Shown: positions 1 to 8,938, counted from the stretch's first letter. The stretch is 64,000 bases of DNA from Aridibacter famidurans (GCA_024103495.1 JAGFIQ010000110.1:1-64000), one strand, 5' to 3'. Numbers and translations: made by a program. The notes: generated from the sequence alone by a model not told the origin.

Positions 1-94
1 AGGTCTGAGGTCTGAGGTCTGAGGTCTGAGGTCTGAGGTCTGAGGTCTGAGGTCTGAGGTCTGAGGTCTGAGGTCTGAGGTCTGAGGTCTGAGG
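1..94. repeat. Exact 7-bp tandem repeat, 13 copies of AGGTCTG
   Basis: Thirteen perfect copies of AGGTCTG (1-91) plus a partial unit run to the left edge of the window, so the array may be longer. There are no spacers, so it is not a CRISPR. It is the only exact array here; the other heptamer arrays are degenerate. It lies about 45 bp beyond the 3' end of the NifU-like gene, whose stop codon sits in related GACTGAG heptamers (130-155). Confidence 0.97.
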
Positions 95-139
95 AGGATG
101 TCGTACTCTTGACCGCCTGTCAAGATCTTCTCTCAGTCC

Positions 140-721
140 TCAGTCCTTTTCTCTCAGTACTTCATAGATGATCTCCCTGACCAGCATCTGGCACGAGCCG
201 CATCCCGTTCCCGCACGGCACAGGTCTCCGATCTCCTCGACGGTCCGCGCCTCGCCGGAAGCGGAAAGCGATTCGATCGTCTCTTCGGACACGCCGAAAC
301 AGCTGCAGATCAGCGCCGTTTCACCCTTCCATTCGGCGGCCCTGATCCGCCTGTATTCGGCCAGCGCGTCGCGAACGGCTTCTACGGCGATCTCGACGCA
401 CGAATCTCTGGGACCGGGTACCGGCCCGAGGACCGCGCGAATATCCGATTCCAGATCCTCGAGCGCGTGAAGATCCTTCAACCGTTTTCCCTCGATCGCA
501 CACGCCGCCGCCTCCGCCGCAGCTACCGCCCATCCGCATCCGTTCGAGACGAAGCGAACGCTTGAAAGCACGCCTTTCTCGTCGACCGCAACGAAGACCC
601 TGACACTTACTCCGCACTCGAAGGAAGCCGCTTTGCCCTGCGAATCGAACTCGTCCGGCCGGCCTATGCGGCTTGCACGGCGCCATAGCTCGTTGACCGG
701 CCCGGGGTAGTAGGTCTCCAC
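140..721 (-). CDS. NifU-like protein: IscU-type scaffold domain plus BFD-like [2Fe-2S] domain
   Basis: 193 residues with a GTG start. The N-terminal part resembles an IscU/NifU scaffold with the three expected cysteines (C36 in FECG, C62 in NGCG, C108 in DSCVEIA). The C-terminal part resembles bacterioferritin-associated ferredoxin, with C139/C141 (ICSCFGV) and C174/C177 (GTGCGSC) placed to hold a [2Fe-2S] cluster. The arrangement recalls Azotobacter NifU without its C-terminal Nfu domain. Likely role: Fe-S cluster assembly or iron handling in the cytosol; no nif, isc or suf genes are adjacent. The last codons and TGA stop lie in heptamer repeats (GACTGAG). The GTG is chosen because no ATG precedes the conserved region. 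Confidence 0.8.
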   Translation of the reverse strand: METYYPGPVNELWRRASRIGRPDEFDSQGKAASFECGVSVRVFVAVDEKGVLSSVRFVSNGCGWAVAAAEAAACAIEGKRLKDLHALEDLESDIRAVLGPVPGPRDSCVEIAVEAVRDALAEYRRIRAAEWKGETALICSCFGVSEETIESLSASGEARTVEEIGDLCRAGTGCGSCQMLVREIIYEVLREKD

Positions 722-852
722 GCGTCAACTGATAGCACGAATGAAAGAAAAAATGAATTCGTGTAGAATGTCTCAAAAACAGGCCTTAGAGAACGAAACG
801 GCACTTCGGACCGACCCGGCCTGCACATCTTAGTTATTTAATTACAAGGTTT
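722..852. promoter_or_regulatory. Divergent intergenic region with a 7-bp inverted repeat
   Basis: This 131-bp spacer separates the leftward NifU-like gene from the rightward TlpA-like gene and must hold promoters for at least one of them. It contains an inverted repeat, CACGAAT (736-742) and ATTCGTG (757-763), with a 14-nt A-rich spacer, which could be an operator or a hairpin. The stretch before the plus-strand gene is AT-rich (TTAGTTATTTAATTA at 831-845). No promoter boxes can be assigned with confidence. Confidence 0.35.
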
Positions 853-1443
853 ATGGGCATTCGTCGAACTCCGCAGCGCTTACTTTTGTTGGTCACCGTC
901 CTTTCTGTCCTTATGATCTCCGGAGCCTGCCGCCCGGCGGCGGCACCTGTCTCGATCTCCGAAAAGCCGGTCGAGAAATTTCGCATGCCTAGGACTTCGG
1001 TACCGGCCGGACCGCCCAAACCCACTGAAGAACTGAGCTGGAAGGTATTCGACGGACCTGACGAGAAGATCGGGGATTTCAAGGGCAAGGTCCTTGTTCT
1101 GGACTTCTGGGCGACCTATTGCCCGCCTTGTATCGAGGAGATCCCGCATCTGCGCGAACTGCAGGGCAAGTACGGCGAGCGTGGATTCCAGGTGATAGGC
1201 CTGCACGTCGGCGGGGACGAGGACCGGCCGAGGGTGCCCGCTTTCAAGGAGCGGCTGAACATCGATTATCCCCTCGCGACGCCCGAGGACAGGCTTGTTT
1301 ATCAACTCCTGGGCGACGACTCGAGGATCCCGCAGACGCTTGTCTTCGACAGAGAGGGCAATCTGGTCGTGAAGCTTGTCTCATATGACGAAGAGATCAA
1401 GAAGCAGCTCGACGCGGCTGTGGAGAAGGCGATCAACCAGTGA
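853..1443 (+). CDS. TlpA-like thioredoxin-fold lipoprotein
   Basis: 196 residues. A lipoprotein signal peptide ends in a lipobox (ISGAC, Cys26), so the protein should be membrane-anchored outside the cytoplasm. A thioredoxin fold follows with the active site WATYCPPC (C90 and C93), then IPHLRELQGKYGERGFQVIGL, typical of TlpA/ResA proteins that reduce apocytochromes or other exported thiols. The start is supported by AAGG about 5 nt upstream. The TGA stop is the first triplet of a four-unit heptamer array (TGAGCAG-type). The partner substrate is not evident from neighbours. Confidence 0.85.
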   Translation: MGIRRTPQRLLLLVTVLSVLMISGACRPAAAPVSISEKPVEKFRMPRTSVPAGPPKPTEELSWKVFDGPDEKIGDFKGKVLVLDFWATYCPPCIEEIPHLRELQGKYGERGFQVIGLHVGGDEDRPRVPAFKERLNIDYPLATPEDRLVYQLLGDDSRIPQTLVFDREGNLVVKLVSYDEEIKKQLDAAVEKAINQ

Positions 1444-1728
1444 GCAGTGAGCTGTGAGCAGTGAGCGGTTTGGTCAGCGCACTAATGCGCCGGAATGATC
1501 CAGCGGCTCAGCCGCCGGTATGTGCCGTTTAGCCCCCGCACTTGTGCGGGGGACTTTCCGGGCGGTGCTTAGGACCAGTTTGTTCGCGCGGAGGCTCAGC
1601 CTCCGCGCATTGAAAACAGGCGCCGCCCGGAAAGGCAGAGCCGCTGGACGGTCTGAAGACCGGCGACAAACTCCAATTTCGGTCCAGAGTCTTCATTTTT
1701 TACTTTTTACTTTCCACTTTTTTCCTTT
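1444..1728. repeat. Repeat-filled spacer: TGAGCAG heptamers and two palindromes
   Basis: No gene seen. The spacer starts with TGAGCAG/TGAGCTG/TGAGCAG/TGAGCGG (1441-1468, including the upstream stop codon). It then holds a palindrome around GCACTTGTGC (1532-1553), a perfect 23-bp palindrome GCGCGGAGGCT-C-AGCCTCCGCGC (1586-1608), and a copy of the GGAAAGGCAGAGCC element. These motifs recur in many other spacers here. The end is T-rich (TTTTTTACTTTTTACTTTCC), directly before the GH15 start. Confidence 0.85.
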
Positions 1729-3678
1729 ATGAGGGACATCCCCGTCGGAAACGGCTCCCTCCTCGTCAACTTCGACGAGAAGTACCAGATCCGAGACATT
1801 TACTTCCCGCACGTAGGGCAGGAAAACCACACCGAGGGTTTCCCGTTCCGGTTCGGGGTGTGGGCCGACGGCGAGTTCCGATGGGTCCACGACGAGGGAT
1901 GGAAACGGTCGCTGAAGTACGTTCAGGAATCTCTGGTCACAGAAGTTTCGCTGGTGAGCGAGGAGCTCGATCTTGAGATCGTCTGCAACGACACGGTCGC
2001 GAGCCACGAGAACATATTCATCCGCCGCGTCCGTGTCAGCAATCTCACTGACGGCGCGAGAAATGTACGCGTTTTCCTTCACCAGGACTTCCGGATCTAC
2101 GAGAACAAGGTCGGCGACACCGCGTTCTACGATCCAGAGAGCTTCTCGCTGATCCACTACAAGAAACACCGCTACTTCCTGATCAACACGCTTCCGCACT
2201 TCTCGCACTTCGTAACGGGACGGAAGGCGTTCCGCGACCTGGAGGGAACGTGGCGCGACGCCGAGGACGGCGAGCTCGGGCACGGCCCGAAGACCGAGGG
2301 CTCGGTCGATTCGACCATCAGGGTCGATCTTGATCTCGACCCGCAGGGCACCGGCGAGTTCTATTACTGGATCGCCGCCGGACGTTCGCACGAGGAGGTA
2401 GTCCGGCTGAACGGCTCGATCCTCGCCGTGACCCCGGAATACGCGCTCGACTACACGGAAAACTACTGGCGGGTCTGGGTGAACAAGAACGACCGATCGT
2501 TCGAAGGGCTTCCGGAGAAGGTCATCGACCTTTACAAACGGTCGCTCCTGATCGCGAGGACGCAGATCGACAACTGCGGATCGATCCTGGCCGCGAACGA
2601 TTCGGACGTTACCGAGCGCGCAACCGACCATTACAGCTATCTGTGGACCCGCGACGGCGCTTTCGTCGCGAACGCCCTCGATCTCGCCGGCTATCCCTTC
2701 CTCACGAGGAACTTCTTCTATTTCTGTTCGCACATCCTTCACGAGGACGGCTATTTCCTGCAGAAGTACAACGCCGACGGCACTGTCGCTTCGGGCTGGC
2801 ATTCCGCCTGGGACGTCGATGCGAAAGAAAAGCTTGTTCCGATCCAGGAGGACGAGACGGCGCTTGTCCTCTGGGCATTGTGGGAGCATTACGACCGTTT
2901 TCGCGAGCTGGAATTCTCGCACCGGATCTACCGCCCGATCGTGACAAAGTGCGCGGATTTCCTGGTGGACTTCATCGATGAAGAATTGGGACTGCCGAAA
3001 CCGAGCTGGAATCTCTGGGAAGACTCGCGCGGGATACATACCTTCACGTGCTGCACGGTCGTGGCCGGCCTTCGCTCGGCAGGAAAGTTCGCGCGTCTGT
3101 TCGACGAGACCGCGCTTGCGGAGACGTACGAGAGAACCGCGGATTCGATCCGCGAGGCGATACGTCGGAAGCTGTATTCAGCAGAAGACGGACGATTCCT
3201 ACGATCGCTCCGCGCCGACAACGGCGACCTGCATCCGGACCCGACCATCGACGCTTCCCTGTTCGGCCTCTTTTATTTCGGAGTTTTTGATCCGGACGAC
3301 GAGATGGTGCGCGCGACAATGAAGGCGGTTGAAGACAACCTCTGGGTGCCGGGCGAGGTCGGCGGGGTTTCGAGGTTCGAGCACGACCAGTATATGAAGG
3401 TCTCCGAAGACGGCTACGGGAATCCCTGGTTCTTGTGCACCCTTTGGCTCGCCGAGTACCGGATCGCCGCCGCAGGCACTGCCGAAGAACTCACTGAGGC
3501 GCTCGAGCTTCTCGAATGGACCGCCGATAGGGCCCTTCCTTCGGGCGTGCTCGCCGAGCAGCTCGATCCCGAATCGGGAGAGCCGGCCTCCGTCTCGCCG
3601 CTCACGTGGTCGCATTCGACCTTCGTTGCCGCCGTAAATTCCTACCTTGCAAAGCTGAAGACCCTCGGAGGCGCGTGA
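1729..3678 (+). CDS. Glycoside hydrolase family 15 protein (glucoamylase/trehalase-like)
   Basis: 649 residues. The N-terminal beta domain (about 1-270) leads to an (alpha/alpha)6 barrel with GH15 hallmarks: SYLWTRDGAF, the general-acid region NLWEDSRG (E431), and C-terminal LAEQLDPESGE with the probable base E610 followed by PLTWSHSTF. No signal peptide is seen, so it probably acts in the cytoplasm, releasing glucose from alpha-glucans or trehalose; substrate cannot be read from sequence. Its TGA overlaps the ATG of the AlbA_2 gene (TGATG), indicating translational coupling. No good Shine-Dalgarno precedes the ATG. Confidence 0.88.
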   Translation: MRDIPVGNGSLLVNFDEKYQIRDIYFPHVGQENHTEGFPFRFGVWADGEFRWVHDEGWKRSLKYVQESLVTEVSLVSEELDLEIVCNDTVASHENIFIRRVRVSNLTDGARNVRVFLHQDFRIYENKVGDTAFYDPESFSLIHYKKHRYFLINTLPHFSHFVTGRKAFRDLEGTWRDAEDGELGHGPKTEGSVDSTIRVDLDLDPQGTGEFYYWIAAGRSHEEVVRLNGSILAVTPEYALDYTENYWRVWVNKNDRSFEGLPEKVIDLYKRSLLIARTQIDNCGSILAANDSDVTERATDHYSYLWTRDGAFVANALDLAGYPFLTRNFFYFCSHILHEDGYFLQKYNADGTVASGWHSAWDVDAKEKLVPIQEDETALVLWALWEHYDRFRELEFSHRIYRPIVTKCADFLVDFIDEELGLPKPSWNLWEDSRGIHTFTCCTVVAGLRSAGKFARLFDETALAETYERTADSIREAIRRKLYSAEDGRFLRSLRADNGDLHPDPTIDASLFGLFYFGVFDPDDEMVRATMKAVEDNLWVPGEVGGVSRFEHDQYMKVSEDGYGNPWFLCTLWLAEYRIAAAGTAEELTEALELLEWTADRALPSGVLAEQLDPESGEPASVSPLTWSHSTFVAAVNSYLAKLKTLGGA

Positions 3679-4604
3679 TGGCAAAGAACTGGTCCGAAGC
3701 GCGCGTACGGAACTTCATAGACAGCGGGATCGAGGAATCGCTGACGCTCGAATACAAGTCCGCCGAGGCGCTCGGGATGTCCGAGTATCATAAGAAAGAG
3801 CTCACCAAGGACGTTTCGGCTATGGCGAACGCCGCCGGAGGAACGATCGTTTACGGCATACGTGAAAGCGGAGACCCCGAACGGAAACACCTGCCGGAGA
3901 CGATTACGCCGGTCAACCGCTCGGAATTTCCCCGCGAATGGCTGGAGCAGGTCATTAACAGCATACGTCCCAGGCTCGAGGGCATCGTGATCCACGCCGT
4001 CCAGCTGGAGACGGGCGAGAACGACGTTGTGTACGTCGTCGAGATCCCGCAGAGCCACACCGCCCACCAGGCGAACAATCACCGGTATTACAAGCGGTTC
4101 AACTTCCAGTCGGTGCCTATGGAAGACTATGAGGTCCGCGACGTGATGTTCCGCGAGCAGATGCCCGACGTCGGCGTCCGGTTCTTCCTTGAAAAACGCA
4201 GGTTGCCCAATGATGAGGGCGGCGGCCTGGCCGTAGCGCTGATAGTTCAGGCAAAGAACTTCGGGTCCGCCTACGCGCGGTACGTCGCGGTCATTATCGA
4301 CGTGCCGGTAACGGTGCTCGTTAACGTCGACGACAAGCGGAGCATAAAGGACGGCGGACGGTTCTACAGGCACCGCCTGACGAATCTGAACCAGGAGTAC
4401 GGCGACGAGACCTTTCGAGCGAACTTCCCTCTTCTGCGAAGCATGACGATGAGCTGGAAGATACCTCTAAAGGCCGAATATTCGGAGATCGTCAACGGAG
4501 ACCTCCCGATCAAGTGGAAGGTTTACGCCGACAACGCGCTTCCGAAGGGCGGCCAGCTGAAGTTCGACGAGATCGAGATCATCGATCTTTCGGGCGGTTT
4601 GTAA
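3678..4604 (+). CDS. AlbA_2 domain protein
   Basis: 308 residues from the ATG that overlaps the GH15 stop by one base (TGATG); an upstream in-frame extension would lie inside GH15 and is rejected. The N-terminal half shows an AlbA_2 (Schlafen-like) fold: LTLEYKSAEAL, KELTKDVSAMANAAGGTIVYGI, and IPQSHTAHQANNHRYYKR. The C-terminal half (about 170-308) has an unassigned beta-rich domain. Family members bind nucleic acid or nucleotide in regulatory or defence proteins; the role here is unknown. Coupling to GH15 and proximity to pyruvate kinase may be only positional. Confidence 0.72.
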   Translation: MAKNWSEARVRNFIDSGIEESLTLEYKSAEALGMSEYHKKELTKDVSAMANAAGGTIVYGIRESGDPERKHLPETITPVNRSEFPREWLEQVINSIRPRLEGIVIHAVQLETGENDVVYVVEIPQSHTAHQANNHRYYKRFNFQSVPMEDYEVRDVMFREQMPDVGVRFFLEKRRLPNDEGGGLAVALIVQAKNFGSAYARYVAVIIDVPVTVLVNVDDKRSIKDGGRFYRHRLTNLNQEYGDETFRANFPLLRSMTMSWKIPLKAEYSEIVNGDLPIKWKVYADNALPKGGQLKFDEIEIIDLSGGL

Positions 4605-4638
4605 CAAAGTCTTCATTCGCAGATACTTAAATCGAACT

Positions 4639-6087
4639 ATGCGAAGAGCCAAGATCCTTGCGACGCTCGGGCCGTCGTCGAACACCCAGGAGCAGATCGC
4701 GGAGCTGATCAAAGCAGGCGCGAACGCGGTCCGCGTGTCGATGTCGCACGGTACCCGCGAAGAGCACGAATCGATGATCGACAACGCGCGCGGCGCCGCG
4801 ATCGAGCTTGATTCGCCGCTTGCGGTCCTGGTCGATCTGTCCGGTCCGAAGATCAGAACGCGGTCCCTCCGCGACAAAAAGCCTGTCCATCTGAAACAGG
4901 GGCAGAGGTTTGTACTTACGACCCGGGACGTCGTCGGAAGCGAAGAAGAGGTCGGGACGAACTTCAGCGAACTGCCGCACGTGGTCGACGAAGGCGCGCA
5001 GATACTTCTCGACGACGGTTCGCTGGAATTGAAGGTCATCGAGACGACAGACACGGACGTCGTGTGCGAGGTCGTCTCGGGCGGCCTTTTGTACGAAAGC
5101 AAGGGGATCAACCTGCCCGGCACACATCTTCCCATTCCCAGCCTGACTGAAAAGGACCGTGAAGATCTCGACTGGGCGCTGTCCCAGGACGTCGACTACA
5201 TCGCTCTATCGTTTGTGCGTAGGGCCTCCGACTGCGCAGAGGTCAAGAAGATCATCAAGGACAACAACAAGCGCAAGTTCGGGCGTGCGCTGCTCGTCGC
5301 GAAGATCGAGAAGGCGGAGGCGATAGAGAATCTGGACGAGATCATCGCGGAGACGGACGGCCTTATGGTCGCGCGGGGAGATCTTGGGGTCGAGACGAGC
5401 GTCGAGCTTGTTCCCGTCTATCAGAAAGAGATCATCAGAAAGTCGATCGCTAACGACAAGTTCGTGATAACCGCCACGCAGATGCTCCAAACGATGATCG
5501 ACAATCCGCGTCCGACAAGGGCTGAAGCCTCGGACGTCGCCAACGCGGTGTGGGACGGAACCGATGCGGTGATGCTTTCGGCGGAGACGGCGGCGGGATC
5601 CTACACGGTGGAGAGCGTGAGGACGATGGCGAAGATAATAGAGTCGTCGGAATCGATCCGCGACGCGTACCGGAGGAAATCTATCAAGTTCTCGCAGGAG
5701 CCCAGCGGTAGGACCTCGCAGGCGCTCTGCAAGGCGGCGGGATATTGCGCGCAGGAGATAAAGACCAACAAGATCGCGGTGTTCACGGAATCGGGACTGA
5801 TGGCCCGCAGGCTTTCGTCCTTCCGTTCCGGGCTCCAGACCTATGCGCTGACGACCTCGTGGCGCGCGAGGAACCAGCTGGCCTTGATCTGGGGAGTCCG
5901 CGCTTTCTACCAGGAGCTGACGAAATCGACCGAGGACATGCTGAAGAACGGCGAGAAGACGCTCTTGAGGAACGAGGCGGTGGAAAGCGGCGAGACGATA
6001 GTGATGATGGCGGGCCGGCTTTCGGGCCTTGGGCTTTCGAGCTCGGTCGTGGTCTGGACGATCGGCGAGGACGTCCCCCGTCGGTAG
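4639..6087 (+). CDS. pyk: Pyruvate kinase, predicted K+-independent type
   Basis: 482 residues: KILATLGPSS at the N-terminus, phosphate-loop region RVSMSHG (32-38), Mg/phosphoryl region TDGLMVARGDLGVE, and ITATQMLQTMI with RAEASDVANAVWDG. It converts phosphoenolpyruvate and ADP to pyruvate and ATP. The monovalent-cation site looks lost: the usual Asn of RxNFSHG is Ser34, and DTKGPEIRT reads DLSGPKIRT, with Leu67 and Lys71 replacing Thr and Glu. That Lys/Leu pattern is known from K+-independent pyruvate kinases. It starts 34 bp after the AlbA_2 gene and is probably cotranscribed with it. Confidence 0.95.
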   Translation: MRRAKILATLGPSSNTQEQIAELIKAGANAVRVSMSHGTREEHESMIDNARGAAIELDSPLAVLVDLSGPKIRTRSLRDKKPVHLKQGQRFVLTTRDVVGSEEEVGTNFSELPHVVDEGAQILLDDGSLELKVIETTDTDVVCEVVSGGLLYESKGINLPGTHLPIPSLTEKDREDLDWALSQDVDYIALSFVRRASDCAEVKKIIKDNNKRKFGRALLVAKIEKAEAIENLDEIIAETDGLMVARGDLGVETSVELVPVYQKEIIRKSIANDKFVITATQMLQTMIDNPRPTRAEASDVANAVWDGTDAVMLSAETAAGSYTVESVRTMAKIIESSESIRDAYRRKSIKFSQEPSGRTSQALCKAAGYCAQEIKTNKIAVFTESGLMARRLSSFRSGLQTYALTTSWRARNQLALIWGVRAFYQELTKSTEDMLKNGEKTLLRNEAVESGETIVMMAGRLSGLGLSSSVVVWTIGEDVPRR

Positions 6088-6297
6088 CGAGGTACGATAG
6101 GCTTCAGCCTGTCGAATACGAGGTCGAACGCGAAGGTCGCAAAGGACGCGAAGAGATTAGGTCATTTTCCTTTTTCGAACTCACAGCTTCGAATAACACT
6201 TCAGAAGAACTGCGGAGGAGTTATCTGCTTACCTTTGCGTTCTTTGCGACCTTCGCGTTAGTAGAATCTACATGCTTTCGCGGTCCCGTTCCTAATT
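6088..6297. repeat. Palindrome GGCTTCAGCC plus inverted 9-bp-periodic element
   Basis: A copy of the GGTACGATAGGCTTCAGCCT element lies at 6089-6116. Then come inverted arms with 9-bp period: CGCGAAGGT/CGCAAAGGA/CGCGAAGAG (6130-6156) and CCTTTGCGT/TCTTTGCGA/CCTTCGCGT (6232-6258), separated by about 75 bp. The arms are complementary and could form a long hairpin. The spacer separates pyruvate kinase from the dehydratase. Confidence 0.8.
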
Positions 6298-7272
6298 GTG
6301 TCGTTAAACGAAGAGATCAAAGAAGCTCATTCCCGCGTAGCCCCGCACGTGCGGCGCACGTACCTGGAACATTCCCCCTACTACTCGAAAAAGACCGGAG
6401 CCGAGGTCTTCTTCAAATCCGAGAACCTTCAGCACACGGGCTCGTTCAAGCTCCGTGGGGCTTTGAACAAGATCCTCTCGCTCTCGAACGAAGAACTGGC
6501 CAGGGGGATCGTGACCGCCTCGACGGGAAATCACGGCGCGGCCGTCGCGTACGCGCTGAGGATCGCCGGCGCATCGGGCACGGTCTATGTCCCGGAGAAC
6601 GCAAGCGAACCGAAACTCGCGAACATACGAAGGCTCGGGGCCGGGATCGAGGTCTTCGGAGAAGATTCGAACGAGGCCGAACAGCGCGCGCGTCAGGTAT
6701 CCAAAGAATCAGGTGCCGTTTACGTTTCGCCGTACAACGATCCGTTGGTCGTCGCGGGGCAAGGCACGGTCGGTTTGGAGATGCACGAACAGCTTCCCGA
6801 TCTCGATACTGTTTTTGTGGCGGTCGGCGGCGGCGGGCTGATCTCCGGCGTCGGCGGATTCTTGAAGAACGTGTCTCGAGGGATTCGCATCGTGGGCTGT
6901 TCGCCGGAGAATTCGAAGGTGATGGAGGAGTCGGTCAAGGCGGGACGTGTGCTCGACCTCGAATCGTCTCCCACACTTTCGGATGGGACCGCGGGCGGCG
7001 TGGACTTGGATTCGATCACGTTCGATATGTGCCGCGAGTTCGTCGGCGAATGGGTCTCGGTTTCCGAGGACGAGATACGCGAGAGCCTTCTGGAGTACAT
7101 CGACGCGGAGCATAGGCTGATCGAGGGCTCGGCGGCGGTGGCGATCGCGGCATTTCTGAGAACGGCTGAAAACTATCGCGAACAGAAGATCGGGATCGTC
7201 CTCTGCGGGGGAAACATCGGGGCTGCGACCCTTCGAAAGGTTCTGGCCGCGGATGACGCGGATTCAATATGA
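6298..7272 (+). CDS. PLP-dependent serine/threonine dehydratase
   Basis: 324 residues, GTG start. Fold type II PLP enzyme: the PLP lysine is in TGSFKLRGALNK, the substrate loop is STGNHGAAVAYA, and the PLP phosphate loop is VGGGGLISG. The C-terminal part holds LIEGSAAVAIAAF and VLCGGNIG. It likely deaminates threonine or serine to 2-oxobutyrate or pyruvate in the cytosol; serine racemase is an alternative for such short forms. There is no C-terminal ACT domain, so it should not be isoleucine-inhibited like biosynthetic IlvA. It is flanked by repeat elements on both sides. Confidence 0.87.
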   Translation: MSLNEEIKEAHSRVAPHVRRTYLEHSPYYSKKTGAEVFFKSENLQHTGSFKLRGALNKILSLSNEELARGIVTASTGNHGAAVAYALRIAGASGTVYVPENASEPKLANIRRLGAGIEVFGEDSNEAEQRARQVSKESGAVYVSPYNDPLVVAGQGTVGLEMHEQLPDLDTVFVAVGGGGLISGVGGFLKNVSRGIRIVGCSPENSKVMEESVKAGRVLDLESSPTLSDGTAGGVDLDSITFDMCREFVGEWVSVSEDEIRESLLEYIDAEHRLIEGSAAVAIAAFLRTAENYREQKIGIVLCGGNIGAATLRKVLAADDADSI

Positions 7273-7511
7273 GAGCGTTAGTAGATCGCCTTCGTGCTGC
7301 TTCGTGTTCCTTTGTGGTTAAAAACCGGAGCCGGCAAAAAGGAGGTTATCCACTGAGGGACACGAAGGCACACGAAGAACGAATCGGGAGCGCCCCCCAC
7401 ACAGCATCCGTGTTCATCCCCTCTATCTGTGGCTCAGTCGTTTTCGCCTAAATGACACCCCGGATCGGATTGAGGAACTATTTTACTGATCAACACCCGC
7501 ACTTCTGATCC
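7273..7511. repeat. 9-bp-periodic inverted repeats
   Basis: TTCGTGCTG/CTTCGTGTT/CCTTTGTGG (7291-7317) is followed by the complementary type CACTGAGGG/ACACGAAGG/CACACGAAG (7350-7376) and then TCCGTGTTC...CTGTGG (7407-7433). The second and third segments form the arms of one small element. No gene is seen. Confidence 0.75.
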
Positions 7512-8084
7512 ATGCTCGAGTCACTGCTAAAAGGCCTGGGTCTTATTGGACTCTTGATACTGACCGGGATCGTAGTATTGGCAATTAGAGCCGCCTACGA
7601 ACTTCTCTGGCTGGGAAGGAGCGTTCGACCGGACGAAGAAGGATTCAAGTACGTTTATGTAAATCTGGACGGAAGCGTTCGCGAGGTGTCTCCAGCTGAA
7701 AGAGAGTATCTGCTCGCAGAATTTGAAGGATTTGACAGCGGCAGGCCTTATATCAAAACGTTTTACGAGTCACTGACCCCTCGGGGATTCAGGTCCGGTT
7801 TCATTGAACGGCGTAAAGTGTGGCCAGGTATCCCGATCCAACCGGTTCACCCGGATTATGACGCTCGAGTTGCACAAGGTCCGCACGATACTTATGGCGA
7901 GGAACGGGCAGCAGGAGACCGGTTTCTTGTCTACCGTGACGGGCCGTTTCAAGTTGTAGAAACGGAACCCGATCCGAACCTGACTCACCAAGAGCGACTT
8001 GACAGAATGAAAGCGTACGCATTGAGGGAGCAACTCAGGCTTGAAGCCCGGGCCAAACCGGAAGACCATACTCAGTCCGATTGA
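7512..8084 (+). CDS. Hypothetical membrane-anchored protein
   Basis: 190 residues, family not recognised. One N-terminal hydrophobic segment (about 8-30) is followed by a hydrophilic domain with FKYVYVNLDGSVREVS and a charged C-terminal helix (LTHQERLDRMKAYALREQLR). The topology suggests a bitopic inner-membrane protein. It is the last plus-strand gene in the window. Codon use looks normal and there is no sign of truncation. Confidence 0.6.
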   Translation: MLESLLKGLGLIGLLILTGIVVLAIRAAYELLWLGRSVRPDEEGFKYVYVNLDGSVREVSPAEREYLLAEFEGFDSGRPYIKTFYESLTPRGFRSGFIERRKVWPGIPIQPVHPDYDARVAQGPHDTYGEERAAGDRFLVYRDGPFQVVETEPDPNLTHQERLDRMKAYALREQLRLEARAKPEDHTQSD

Positions 8085-8938
8085 CGGGAAAGAGGTATTC
8101 ATTGTCTTCGAGGCGACACTAGTCGGTTCGGGTACGAGGGACGTTTCCGATACCGATGACTCGGATCCATGCTGATTCAAACCGAGTGCTTTGATACGTC
8201 GGCTCGTGTTCCTCTGTGTGAGACTCCGTGCTCTCTGTGGTTGAATCCTCGCCCGCAACGAATGGCCCCTGAAAAGATCTTAACCACAAAGAACACAGAG
8301 GTTTACACGAAGCACACGGAGGAGGGAACCATCTTGAAAAGCTCAAGTCCGGCATTGAGATCGGGACTTCCAGGCTGCTGCTACTTGAGGAAGAAAGAAA
8401 TGGACATTTCTCCGTGCCTCTCTGTGAGAACCTCCGTGATCTCCGTGGTATGTCTCCGCGCCAGCTCTCCGGATGCGTCAAGAAATCTAACCACAAGGTA
8501 CACAGAGGTTACACGAAGGACACGGAGGACGAAACGATCTTGATAGACTCGATACCGGACGTTATATCGGGACTTCCAGGCTGCTGCAACATGAGGAAGG
8601 AGGAAAGGGATATTTCTCCGTGCCTCTCGGTGAGATCCTCCGTGATCTCTGCGGTTAGTTCCGGCTCAGGACCCTAGGACGCGAAGAAGAAATCTAACCA
8701 CAGAGAACACAGAGCTTTACACAGAGAGACACCGAGGTAAGAACGACCTTGAAGAGCTCAAGTTCGCTCGCAATTCGGGGCTTTCAAGCTACTGTCGCTG
8801 GAGAAAGGAGATGCAGGATAGACAGGATGATAAAGATCTATAACTTCGCTAAGGCACCCTGGGTTTCACTGTAATTCCGGAACGATCGACATTTGCAACA
8901 CCGATCCTTTGTATCCTGTCCATCTTGTTTCCTCTTCG
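8085..8938. repeat. Tandem array of 207-bp units with inverted arms
   Basis: No gene seen in this 854-bp spacer. Units begin TAACCACA at 8281, 8488 and 8695, exactly 207 bp apart, and a partial unit precedes them (8202-8280). Each unit has a left arm (ACCACAAAG/AACACAGAG/GTTTACACG...) and a complementary right arm (CTCCGTGCC/TCTCTGTGA/GAACCTCCG...), both roughly 9-bp periodic. About 85 bp of non-repetitive core lies between the arms. The cores of units 1 and 2 are also similar (GGGACTTCCAGGCTGCTGC), so whole elements were duplicated. The third unit is diverged and fades near 8830. Confidence 0.9.

Noticed and set aside
1-94. Possible CRISPR array
   Set aside because: Units are 7 bp and directly adjacent without spacers, and no cas genes are present.
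1693-3039. Long antisense reading frame (448 codons) opposite the glucoamylase gene
   Set aside because: The plus-strand frame has clear GH15 motifs; the antisense frame has no recognisable domain and reflects GC-rich codon bias.
5745-7115. 456-codon plus-strand frame across pyruvate kinase and dehydratase
   Set aside because: It overlaps two well-supported genes in another frame, is very rich in Arg and Gly, and shows no domain.
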